From assembly GCA_049999805.1 (NCBI GenBank), contig JBNGIO010001771.1:1-42532 (forward strand): 42,532 bases of DNA, read 5' to 3'. The notes under the pieces were generated by a model, which ran no database searches, had not been told where the DNA came from, and was given only the letters and a program-made list of their open reading frames with translations. Made by a program: the position numbers and the translations under genes. Of this stretch, positions 10,201 through 19,176 are shown piece after piece; position 1 is the stretch's first letter, and each line of letters starts with the position of its first letter. Origin of the DNA: Folioceros fuciformis (Eukaryota > Anthocerotophyta > Anthocerotopsida > Anthocerotales).

Positions 10201-13090
10201 TCAGCACGAGAGTATGGATCACCACCATAAGCTGAGAACCCATTGTCAGGATAGCTCCTGAAATCTGTTAACCCCGATACACGCCCATACTGTACCCTTC
10301 TTTGACCCTTCCTAGATCGAAAAAACTGTTCCAACGATCTAACTTTTCCCTCAAGGACTTGCAAGGCATCCATTGGGAGTCTGCAGGCTATAACGCCGAC
10401 CCCATCACCTTCTGCTGCTGACGCCCCCCCCTTGACAACCATTACAGGGAGTTCCCAAATGGAGGATAATAACCTTGCAGCACAAAGACACAGCCCCTCA
10501 TGTGCTCCTGAGAAGACAGGCTCAGCTTCTTGTACCACTTGTCCCATGTTAAAACCCCCAGTAGTTGAGTTCACAGTACCCACCCCAGCTCCTCGCACCT
10601 GAGGTGATCCAACAAGCCTAGGATCGTCAAAGGCTTCAGCGGCCTTCTCCGCAACAGCAGGTGGTACCAGACTTTCCTCATCCACAGTCAACCGAGCAGC
10701 CAGAAGTAAGCACATGGCAGCTCCTTCTCCTTCTCCAAAACGCTGGAAGAACTCCTCCAATGCTGGTCTGAAGGTGTTGGACTCAAAAAGCCTTTGCAAC
10801 AAATCCACTGGCCTATTCAACACAACCTCCATCTGCCCCATTGTGCTGATGATCACTGCTCTTCTTCTGGGAAGGACGTGCTGTGTTGCCAGCTCCCCCC
10901 TTGCCCATAGCCTCTTGGCACGAGTAAACTCATCCGATTCGTCCAGAGTAAGAGAAGGAACATGGCTTGTCTCCCAAATCGAAGCTTCAAGAGCAACAAG
11001 CCGTTCAGAAGGGGGCAGCACATCGGCAATGGCCAGCGTTCTACCCTCCACTCCCAAAACTGTGACAGTCTCCCTCAAGGCTCGAAGACTCCTCGCACCA
11101 GAAGCTGCAAGCCCAAGGTTGCTTGACTGCAAAGGATTTGTTAAGTCCTTCATTGACACCAGTAACCGGGACAGCGTCTGAGGCGAGGAGTCAGACAGCA
11201 AAAGCAATCCACTGGATAAGTATGCTGCTTCAACTTTGAGCACTCCACCTTCTGCTGGATTACGGGGCCCTATTGGAAGGCTTGCAAAGGCTCCTCCAGC
11301 CACACCAAACGGAGGAGCAGGGCGTGTAGTAACCACTCTGAGGACAGTAGGACGATCAAGGCCACCGCCAGATACATTGGCCCCAGATTGGTTTGGTGTG
11401 GTTGATATAAATAGTCGACGCCCGTCAGAGGTAATAGCGACTAAATGTAAATATTTAGACTCGACAGCCGTTAGAGGTGCAAGTGCGACTATGTTAGTTT
11501 TTGGAACACGAGCTCCAGATCTGCCTCCTACACCCCTACTTCCATTGTAACGAGAGTCTCTTTGATCACCAATTCGACTCTCTTCAGCAACCTTTTTCAG
11601 GGCACTATCACCATGCTTTCCCATGTCGTACACTTGCAGTTTTGACTCTTGAGTGCGGGCATACAAGATGTGCCTTTCCTCGTCAACAACTATCTCCACC
11701 ACAGAATCTACAGCTCCAAACTTCAGAGCGTTAGGTACCACCCACCTGATTCATCATCAAACATAAGTTGGAAGCTGCAGGACTGAACAGCAGGGGTCTT
11801 TGCTCTTCACATAATAGAGCCAATGACCATGCAAGACCCAATGAGAAGCTACACAATTAAAAGCTCGCAACACCTCGCTAGACCAGGCAGACAGCAATGC
11901 CCTATACTACGAAACACAGTGTTTGAAGTATCTTCCAGCGTTCACTCCAAAAAGGTTCAGGTGCAAAACTCTGAATGTAAACTAAGGCCAGAAGATCACA
12001 TACCTAGAAAGAAAGCTGCTTACACCACCAGTGTGGCATACTTTCCGACATCGCTTTTGCCAACCCATGCCATTAGTGTAAACAAGTTCATAGATATGGC
12101 CATCTCTCCCACCAAGAAAGATTCGTCCACTGTTAGTGGTCGTGACACAAGTCATGGTGACTCCATCCGTTGGTATGGTGTAGTCGGGTAATGGCTGAAT
12201 CGACAACTCAGAAAACGGATCCGAGCCATCGTTGCTTGCACTACAACAAACACCAAGGAGAACCAGCTGCAAGCACGAAGATCAGCTAAGGATTAGAATT
12301 TCCCGTGTACCACCCTATGAAGCCAGACTTGACCCGTAGGTTAGCACTCAGGCTTTTGCAAACCATTCCATGATGAAATTAACATATTAAACTATTTTCC
12401 TGACCTCAACAGGAGTGGCCAGGATAATGACGTGCTGTAACGCTTCCACAAAAACACTCGGCTTCGCCTTTCCAAAACCCACGGCACAAATGGCCTGCTC
12501 CTCCCCAGAATACTCTGGACATTGCCCGTCCCTGCCACACAAACAATCAGGGGACCCACCACAAACTAGGCACTCAGAATCAAACAAATACGCAAGGCAC
12601 GTTCCTTAGCTCACCATCTATCAAACCGCCACAAGAACAACGTATTGTCCACAGTCGCCCAACACCTCCGTATCGCAGGAAATATTCCACAGAGAGCAGT
12701 GCCCTGCCCCCCTGATGCATTGTACCGTTCAATCAACACAGGTGGGAGCTCCCGCGCATTGACGATATCCACATAAGGCGGCCACTGCAAACGTCACCAA
12801 ATCATCAGAAACGGAAAGTAGCCTCACCCTCACGCACCGTACATAAGAACACCCATTCCCATCAAATCTTCAACTGATCCACCCCTTCCATCAAATGATA
12901 TAAAAAGTCAACATTCCAGACAGCGGACCTCCTTCGGCGGTGTGGAATAAGGCTGGCTGGAGAACCGGGCAGAGTCCAGCGAATCCAGGAGATCACACGA
13001 CGCCGACCGCAAATCCCGAGAGACTGTGTCACTTATAATGCGGCCGGCACCTTCTATATCGCCAACAACCGGCTCATCGTCCCAACTCAT
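7239..13090 (-). CDS. NUP155: Nucleoporin NUP155 (13 exons)
   Basis: This scaffold nucleoporin of the inner ring has an N-terminal beta-propeller and a C-terminal alpha-solenoid. Exons in transcript order are 13090-12929, 12784-12615, 12531-12405, 12266-12004, 11745-10083, 9979-9767, 9663-9416, 9321-8898, 8810-8596, 8479-8113, 8045-7827, 7738-7431 and 7347-7239. They give 1,495 residues, close to the plant family length, with every phase matching. Diagnostic segments are DGQCPEYSGEEQAICAVG, QPLPDYTIPTDGVTMTCV, GRIFLGGRDGHIYEL, TGGFNMGQVVQEAEPVF, SGAHEGLCLCAARLL, NKRQRLPYTQAELVAMEV, YYVAPDGRGTVDDIS, RDELERIASRS and YNDYAVPFELWE. The start is the only ATG before PYSTPPKE, the usual N-terminal landmark. 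Intron 7 (9415-9322) uses a GC donor. Exon 5 is unusually long at 1,663 bp; the other introns are 67-258 bp. Confidence 0.97.
9322..9415 (-). other. GC-AG intron in NUP155
   Basis: The exon end ATCAG is followed by GCAAGT, the textbook GC-donor sequence, and the intron closes at TTTTTGCAG. The only nearby GT (four bases further on) would create a stop codon at once, while the GC site restores the conserved FEDI-R-FYEAVVELPL junction. Confidence 0.9.
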
Positions 13091-13651
13091 CTTCTCCGCT
13101 TTAGGAGACCTAATGCCTCAAGAGTATTAGATAACCAGCATTCCCCCGCTAGTCATCTCTCGCACCCCGCAGCTGCGCCAGACGAATGCCGGGACTCCCA
13201 GCTTCTGCATGACACCAAGCTAGCTCCCCACGGCTAGGCCTGGCTCCAAAATTCTTACTCCTTCCTGGCCACGCCATCGGCCCATAGTCTCTCCCAGTTG
13301 GCCAATTCCAGCTCCCCTGCCCTACCTCGGTGCAAACCAAACCCTCCTGCCGCACCAAGCAAATAGCAGAGCTCCGTCCTCGCAGAATTCCAGCGCCTGG
13401 GAGTCAGTCCCTCGGCTGCGTTCTTGCTTGCACCGTCCTGTTTCCTGCCGCGTTACACAGCACCTGCGCATTCCATGGTCGCTCCGTGCTTTCCCGCGCG
13501 AAGCATTGAGTTCGAACCCTAGGGCTGCCGTACCGAAGGTAGCTTTCAGGTTTCGAAATTGCCGATTTCTATAATATACATATTTAGCAGCAAGCCGTTG
13601 GCACGAGCCATGTACTTCTGGACGTCCATGTAGTGCCCTGCTTCCTTGGCA
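13091..13651. other. Spacer between NUP155 start and the 3' end of the first PPR gene
   Basis: This 561 bp spacer should hold the NUP155 promoter and 5' UTR and the 3' UTR of the downstream-facing PPR gene. I see no additional gene and no clear TATA box for NUP155. A short AT-rich segment (ATTTCTATAATATACATATTTAG) near 13563-13586 could serve as polyadenylation signal for the PPR gene. Confidence 0.5.
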
Positions 13652-16108
13652 TCAAGAGCCTCCCTGTGCTGATAATAAGTCGCCTTGTGGCACATACCAT
13701 TCTTGCTTCATCTTGGAGAGGAGCTCCTTCAGGCCTGCATGTATGGCTTCACTTTCAGGATGCTCCTTGTCCCCAACCAAGAAGGTGTGCACCAGTCCGT
13801 ACATGTCTGTCCACGAGCTCTGGCCGGGCTCCTTCCATGCTCCAATGCCGATCCTGGTGGCCTGCATTTCCTCTGCCTGCTCCCACATCTGGGCACTGGT
13901 GTATATGTTGGACATCAACACGTATGCTGCATCGTCCTTGTGGTCCAGGATGATGGCTTCGTTGTAGGCATGGAGGCCGACCTCGACGTTGCCCCACTTT
14001 CGACAGGCAGCCAGCAGAGTGTGCCAGACTCCAGCATTAGGCACCACAGGCATTGTCCTTACGAGAGCCAGTGACTCCTGGAGTCGGCCTGCACGACCTA
14101 GGAGGTCCACCATGCATGTGTAGTGCTCCACTGTGGGAGTAACGCCGCAGTGGATCATTGCATCGAAGTGTTCTTGTCCCTCTTGCACTAGACCTGTGTG
14201 ACTGCATACGGTTAGTACACTGAGGAAAGTGATACTGGCTGGCTGGACACCTTCCGCTATCATCTTGCAAAGCAAGGCGAAGACCTGTTTACTGTCGCCC
14301 TGCCGGGTGTATCCTGCCATCAAGGCAGTCCAGGTGACCACGTCTCGTTTGGGCAAAGCGTCGAACACCTCTTGTGCCTCCACCATGCTCCCTGACTTTG
14401 CATACATGTTGATCAAACTGTTGCCTATGGTGGCGTCAGCCTGAAGCCCCTGGTCTTGGATCTGGACATGAACCTGTCTTCCCACATGCAAAGCTGCGAC
14501 AGTTGCACATGCCTGCAGGAGGCAAACATATGTGACGGTGTCAGGTGCAGCCAGGCCCTCTTCCTGCATAGCCCGATAGAGTCCAAGGGCCTCCTCAGCC
14601 ATACCCTGCTGGGAATAGCCAGATATCATGGCATTCCATGTCACCACATTTTTCTTACCAAGTCCATCGAAGACGCCCCGAGCATCCTCGAGGCTGCCAC
14701 ACTTGGAATACATGTTTACCAAACTGTTAGCAACAAACACATCAGCTTCCAGTCCTTGATCTCGAATTCGTGCATGAAGCTCCCTCCCCTTCGCCAAAGC
14801 AAGGGTGATTGCACATGCCTGCAGGAGACACACGAACGTCACGGAGTCCAGTTCAAGAATGCCTTCTTCTTGCACAGCCTTGTAGAGATCCAGCGCTTCC
14901 TGCCCCATTCCCTGTTGGGAATATCCTGCGATGATGGCATTCCATGTCACGACATCCTTTTGTCCGAGTCCCTTGAACACTCGTAGAGCCTCTTCCAAGC
15001 TGCCACACTTTGCATACATGTTCACCAAACTGTTGGCCACAAACACATCATCCTGAAGTCCTAATCGTGTGACTTCCCCATGGAGCTGCTTCCCCTTCTC
15101 CAAAGCTGAGGTGCCCACACTTGCACAAGCCTGCAGAAGGCACACAAACGTTACCGAATCTGGTGCACTCATACCTTCCTCTTGCATAATACTGTAAAGA
15201 CGAAGGGCTTCCTGACCCATGCCCTGCTGGGAATATCCAGAAATCATGGCGTTCCATGTTGCCACATCTTTCCTAACCAGCCCATCAAACACGCTCCGAG
15301 CATCGTCCAAGCTGCCACACTTTGCGTACATGTCCACCATGCAACAAGAAACAAACAAATTAGGCTCGACGCCACTGGCCATCACATCGGAATGCACCTG
15401 CTGCCCAGATTTCAGGTCCGAGGCCCTTGCACAAGCCTGGAGGGCTGCCACAAACACATGGCCATCTGGCTTCACACTCGACCTGCACATCAGGTGATAC
15501 AGTTCTATGGCCTTCTGAGCCTGTCCGTGCTTAACATGCGCAGCAATGATCGCAGACCACGTGAAGGAATCGGGTTTGGCAAGCACAGCAAACACATCCA
15601 TCGCGTCTTGCAACCTGCCATGAGAAGCATACATCCGCATGATGTGGTTGCACAGGAACGTGTCGGACTCGTACCCCTCCTTCACAGCCAGAGCATGAAC
15701 TCGACGACCCAGAGCCAGATTCTTTTCAACGCTACACTTCTTCAGGACACTGCAAAACAAAGACTGAGAAACACGACATTCTATCTGTTGCACCAGAACT
15801 CCCAGACCCTCCACAACCTCACTGAGCTGCCCATGCTGACATGCTTGGCTAACCGATCCGGGTGTCACACGACGACCGATTTGCAAATCCAGAGAATCAG
15901 CAGTCGTGGTGTAGCACCTGCTATCCTTGCTGTCGCTCGTTCTCGGCCCAACAAAAGCTTTTGTCACAAGATGCCCTGTCCCCGTACGTGTGGATGAAGC
16001 GCAACGCGCAGCATTCTCTACCCTGATGGAGTCAAGCTCGATCCCAAAACCAGATCGGCTGGTTCTGGTTGCGCACATGACACACTCCACATCCATATGC
16101 GCATTCAT
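13652..16108 (-). CDS. PLS-class pentatricopeptide repeat protein with E-type C-terminus (intronless)
   Basis: PPR proteins of this class bind organellar RNA for editing or processing. The frame is intronless and open upstream to 16129, but the first ATG is at 16108 (NAHMDVECVMC follows), giving 818 residues. Repeats run from about residue 115 to 740 with PLS-type wording: CGSLDDARSVFDGL, DVATWNAMISGYSQQGMGQE and PDSVTFVCLLQACA recur with small changes. The tail has E-like motifs (HYTCMVDLLGRAGRLQESL, WHTLLAACRKWGNVEVG, YVLMSNIYTSAQMWEQA) and an E+-like end (GDKEHPESEAIHAGLKELL). There is no DYW domain, so any editing role would need a partner in trans. The N-terminus is not clearly a transit peptide, so mitochondrial or plastid location is undecided. 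It is paralogous to and head-to-head with the next gene. Confidence 0.93.
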   Translation of the reverse strand: MNAHMDVECVMCATRTSRSGFGIELDSIRVENAARCASSTRTGTGHLVTKAFVGPRTSDSKDSRCYTTTADSLDLQIGRRVTPGSVSQACQHGQLSEVVEGLGVLVQQIECRVSQSLFCSVLKKCSVEKNLALGRRVHALAVKEGYESDTFLCNHIMRMYASHGRLQDAMDVFAVLAKPDSFTWSAIIAAHVKHGQAQKAIELYHLMCRSSVKPDGHVFVAALQACARASDLKSGQQVHSDVMASGVEPNLFVSCCMVDMYAKCGSLDDARSVFDGLVRKDVATWNAMISGYSQQGMGQEALRLYSIMQEEGMSAPDSVTFVCLLQACASVGTSALEKGKQLHGEVTRLGLQDDVFVANSLVNMYAKCGSLEEALRVFKGLGQKDVVTWNAIIAGYSQQGMGQEALDLYKAVQEEGILELDSVTFVCLLQACAITLALAKGRELHARIRDQGLEADVFVANSLVNMYSKCGSLEDARGVFDGLGKKNVVTWNAMISGYSQQGMAEEALGLYRAMQEEGLAAPDTVTYVCLLQACATVAALHVGRQVHVQIQDQGLQADATIGNSLINMYAKSGSMVEAQEVFDALPKRDVVTWTALMAGYTRQGDSKQVFALLCKMIAEGVQPASITFLSVLTVCSHTGLVQEGQEHFDAMIHCGVTPTVEHYTCMVDLLGRAGRLQESLALVRTMPVVPNAGVWHTLLAACRKWGNVEVGLHAYNEAIILDHKDDAAYVLMSNIYTSAQMWEQAEEMQATRIGIGAWKEPGQSSWTDMYGLVHTFLVGDKEHPESEAIHAGLKELLSKMKQEWYVPQGDLLSAQGGS

Positions 16109-16405
16109 GATCTCAAAGCTTGAGACCAAAATCCGGGGGCTTGCCCAATTCGATGTGGAGATTCAGGTTCGCACCCTTAATGGCCATGCTAATACAGTTC
16201 TGAGAAGCATGCAACATGCGACGTCTCCTCGACGACAAGATGGATTCCGAAACCAGCCCAGCTGATTCTGGCTGCGCACATGACATCGCTCACATCCATT
16301 TGAGCATTCGCACTCTCACAGTCTGTGACTAGTGGTAAGTCGAGTGCGGAATCCGGAGTAGAGATCCTGGCTTGGACCTGCAGTGGCGATGCCAATTCGG
16401 ATTCT
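16109..16405. promoter_or_regulatory. Bidirectional spacer of the PPR gene pair, with a partial duplicate of coding sequence
   Basis: This is a 297 bp spacer between the two divergent ATGs. It must contain both promoters unless 5' UTR introns exist. GGTAAGT at about 16334, a good 5' splice donor on the plus strand, might end a non-coding leader exon of the right-hand gene. I see no clear TATA box for either direction. About half the spacer is a decayed repeat of the left gene's 5' coding end (see separate entry). Confidence 0.55.
16190..16329 (-). pseudogene. Degenerate duplicate of the first PPR gene's 5' coding end
   Basis: Bases 16243-16329 align in the same orientation with 16040-16125, the first codons of the left PPR gene, at an offset of about 203 bp and roughly three-quarters identity by eye. 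The shared run TGCGCACATGACA is exact. Translated on the minus strand the spacer copy reads NAQMDVSDVMCAARISWAGFG, against NAHMDVECVMCATRTSRSGFG in the gene. Weaker similarity continues to about 16190. The copy has no repeats behind it, so it is a fragment left by tandem duplication or unequal exchange. Confidence 0.75.
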
Positions 16406-18871
16406 ATGCTTATCTCAACTCTTCCAACGGGCATTCTGGAGCTGTCCGAGCTTGATTGCTTCCGTTCACGTCCCTCTTGTGCGTCTGCCCATCATGGATA
16501 CGTAGGGCGCTCCACACCAACAGCTTTCCCAGACCAGAGAAAGGAAGAATGGAGCAGCTATGAATCAAACCGAGGCCAGGCACGAGAGTGTCTGGCTGGG
16601 CGACAGGAGCTCTTGAGGGGACAGCATTTTGTGGGCGATACGCTTCAGTGGGATGCGAGGCGGGATGTAACGGCTGAATCCGTGAGCGAGCTATGCGATC
16701 AGGGCCAGCTGACAGAAGCTGTTGAGGCGCTGGGAGTATTGGTGCGGCAGCAACAGACAGACTGTCGGGTTTCTCATTCTGTTTTTTGCACTGTCCTGAA
16801 GAAATGTGGGGCAGAGAGGGACCTGGTTCTAGGCCGGCGTGCTCATGCCCTCTCCGTCAAAGTTGGGTATGGTGCGGACACTTTCTTGTGCAATCACATC
16901 ATGCGGATGTACAATTCTCATTCCAGGTTGCAAGAAGCGATGGATGTTTTCAGTTCGGTTGCCAGCCCAGATGCTTTCATGTGGTCTTCCATACTATCTG
17001 CACATGTTGGCCATGACGACGCCAAGCAAGCCATACAACTGTACCATAGGATGCGGAGGGCAAGCGTGAAGCCAGATGGGCATGTGTTTGTGGCAGCTCT
17101 TCAGGCTTGTGCAAGGGAAGCCGACTTGAGAACTGGCCAGCAGATCCATGCTGATCTGCTGGCCAGTGGGCTTGAGCCTCATCTGATTGTCTGTAACTGT
17201 TTGGTGGACATGTATGCAAAGTGCGGCAACTTGGAAGAAGCTCAACGAGTATTCGACGGTCTTGGTGAGAAAGATGTGGTGACCTGGACAGCTCTCATCG
17301 CAGGATATTCCCTACAGGGCATGGGTGAGCAAGCTCTTCATCTGTACAGTGTCATGCAAGACGAAGGCACCGTCATACCCGATTCAATGACTTTCGTGTC
17401 TCTCTTGCAGGCCTGTGCAAGTCTGGGTGCCCCGGGTTTGGAGGCGGGGAAGCAGCTTCATGGACAGATTGGAGAGCGAGGGCTTCAGGCCGATGTGGTT
17501 CTAGGCGGTGGCCTTGTAGACATGTATGCTAAGTGTGGCAGCATAGACGACGCCCGGAGAGTGTTTGATGGACTTGGCCAAAAAAATGTGGTCACCTGGA
17601 CTGCTCTGATAGCAGGACTCGTCAGGTGTGGGAAGTTGGAAGATGCGCGGAGCATCTTTGATGGGCTTCCTGACAAGGATGTGGTGATGTGGAATGCCAT
17701 GATTGCAGGATATTCGCAGCAGGGCAGGGGCGAGGAAGCCCTCCACCTGCACAAGGCCATGCAAGACGAATACAATGTTGCACCCAACTCTGCGACATTT
17801 GTCTGCGTCCTGCAGGCATGTGCAAGTGTGGGCACTCCGGCTTTGGAGACGGGACAGCAGCTTCATGTAGAAATCACAGAGCGAGGGCTCCAGGCTGATG
17901 GGTTCGTCGGCAGCAGTTTGGTTAACATGTATGCGAAATGTGGCAGTCTAGGCGATGCCCAGGTTGTGTTCGACAGCCTTGGCCAAAAGAATGTCGTGAC
18001 ATGGAGTGCCATGATAGCAGGATACTCCCAGCATGGCCTGGGGCAGGAGGCTCTAGGTCTCTACAAGGCCATGCAAGAAGAAGGCACCATTGCACCCGAC
18101 GCTGTGACATTCGTGTGCCTCCTGCAGGCATGTGCAGATGTGGCAGCTTTGCCGCTGGGAAGGCATCTCCATGCACACATTGCAGAGCAAGGGCTGGAAG
18201 GTGATGCCATGTTAGCCGTCAGTTTGATAAACATGTACGCAAAGTCAGGGAGCATGGTTGAAGCACACCTGGCCTTCGAGGCACTGCCCGAAAGAACCAC
18301 AGCAGCCTGGAATGCACTGATAGCAGGCTACACCTGTCAAGGAGACAGTGAAGTGGTGATACCCTTGTTCCACAGAATGAAAGAGGAGGGTGCTGAGCCT
18401 GACAGCATCACATTCCTCGGTCTCCTATCTGGATGCAGCCATGCAGGCCTGGTAGACAAGGGGCTTGGGCTGTTCGAGGCTATGGGTAGACACCATGGCA
18501 TCTCTCCCACGACTGAGCACTACACATGCATGGTGGACCTCCTGGGACGTGCAGGCCGACTGGATGAGTCACTAGCTTTGGTAAGCACAATGCCTGTACT
18601 GCCCACAGCAGCAGTCTGGCACACTCTCTTGGGTGCTTGTCGCAAGTGGAGCAACGTCCAGGTGGGACATCATGCTTTCGAAGAAGCTGTCAAACAAGAC
18701 CCACAAGATGCTGCAGCCTATGTGTTAATGGCCAACATATACTCAGATGCCCACATGTGGCAGCAGGCACAAGAGATGCACATAGGTAGAAAAGAACTCA
18801 GGGCATGGAAGGAGCCAGGCCAGAGCTGGTGGACAGACATGGAAGGTCTGGTACACAGTTTTCTGGTCTAA
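16406..18871 (+). CDS. PLS-class pentatricopeptide repeat protein, C-terminally shortened paralogue (intronless)
   Basis: This is a head-to-head paralogue of the left-hand PPR gene with the same repeat wording (VVTWTALIAGYS, NSATFVCVLQACA, LVNMYAKCGSLGDAQVVFDS). The frame is open from 16304, but the first ATG is at 16406 (LISTLPTGILELSELD follows), giving 821 residues. Repeats begin near residue 100 (CRVSHSVFCTVLKKCGAERDL). Compared with its partner it has an added short motif near 17600-17690 (TALIAGLVRCGKLEDARSIF). It ends at LVHSFLV followed by TAA, where the partner continues GDKEHPESE. The bases after the stop (CCTGAACCCCAG) still resemble the partner's PESE codons, so a small deletion probably created the stop and removed the E+ end. 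No DYW domain is present. It likely binds organellar RNA; the target is unknown. Confidence 0.93.
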   Translation: MLISTLPTGILELSELDCFRSRPSCASAHHGYVGRSTPTAFPDQRKEEWSSYESNRGQARECLAGRQELLRGQHFVGDTLQWDARRDVTAESVSELCDQGQLTEAVEALGVLVRQQQTDCRVSHSVFCTVLKKCGAERDLVLGRRAHALSVKVGYGADTFLCNHIMRMYNSHSRLQEAMDVFSSVASPDAFMWSSILSAHVGHDDAKQAIQLYHRMRRASVKPDGHVFVAALQACAREADLRTGQQIHADLLASGLEPHLIVCNCLVDMYAKCGNLEEAQRVFDGLGEKDVVTWTALIAGYSLQGMGEQALHLYSVMQDEGTVIPDSMTFVSLLQACASLGAPGLEAGKQLHGQIGERGLQADVVLGGGLVDMYAKCGSIDDARRVFDGLGQKNVVTWTALIAGLVRCGKLEDARSIFDGLPDKDVVMWNAMIAGYSQQGRGEEALHLHKAMQDEYNVAPNSATFVCVLQACASVGTPALETGQQLHVEITERGLQADGFVGSSLVNMYAKCGSLGDAQVVFDSLGQKNVVTWSAMIAGYSQHGLGQEALGLYKAMQEEGTIAPDAVTFVCLLQACADVAALPLGRHLHAHIAEQGLEGDAMLAVSLINMYAKSGSMVEAHLAFEALPERTTAAWNALIAGYTCQGDSEVVIPLFHRMKEEGAEPDSITFLGLLSGCSHAGLVDKGLGLFEAMGRHHGISPTTEHYTCMVDLLGRAGRLDESLALVSTMPVLPTAAVWHTLLGACRKWSNVQVGHHAFEEAVKQDPQDAAAYVLMANIYSDAHMWQQAQEMHIGRKELRAWKEPGQSWWTDMEGLVHSFLV

Positions 18872-19176
18872 CCTGAACCCCAGAACGAGACTTGTTTTCC
18901 CAGAGCTTCTTTCATTCATTTACCACAACTGGTGTGTGCAAGTAGCTCTAGGCACACGGCTGAGAGGAAGTCAGTTGCTTAGCTGCCAAAGCCACGAGGG
19001 TAGACTATGCTGTATGCTTCTTATCTTCAAATCGTATTATTACTTGAAAATCAATTAATTTGATTAAAATATGAAAGAGAGTAGATACAAGTTCCAATTC
19101 AAGACTTCGTGCGAACAGAATATGGGACAACGTGACTGGCATGTATGAAGTGGTCACGTGCCGAAGACTTGGGTTC
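18872..19176. other. Convergent 3' spacer
   Basis: This 305 bp stretch lies between the stop codons of the right PPR gene and the large minus-strand gene. It holds an AT-rich block at about 19020-19080 (ATTAATTTGATTAAAATATG) that suits polyadenylation of either gene. No gene is visible. Confidence 0.5.

Noticed and set aside
16109-16129. Longer start for the left PPR gene
   Set aside because: The open frame begins at TTG; the first ATG is at 16108. Likewise the right gene's frame opens at GTG (16325) with an ATG only at 16406.
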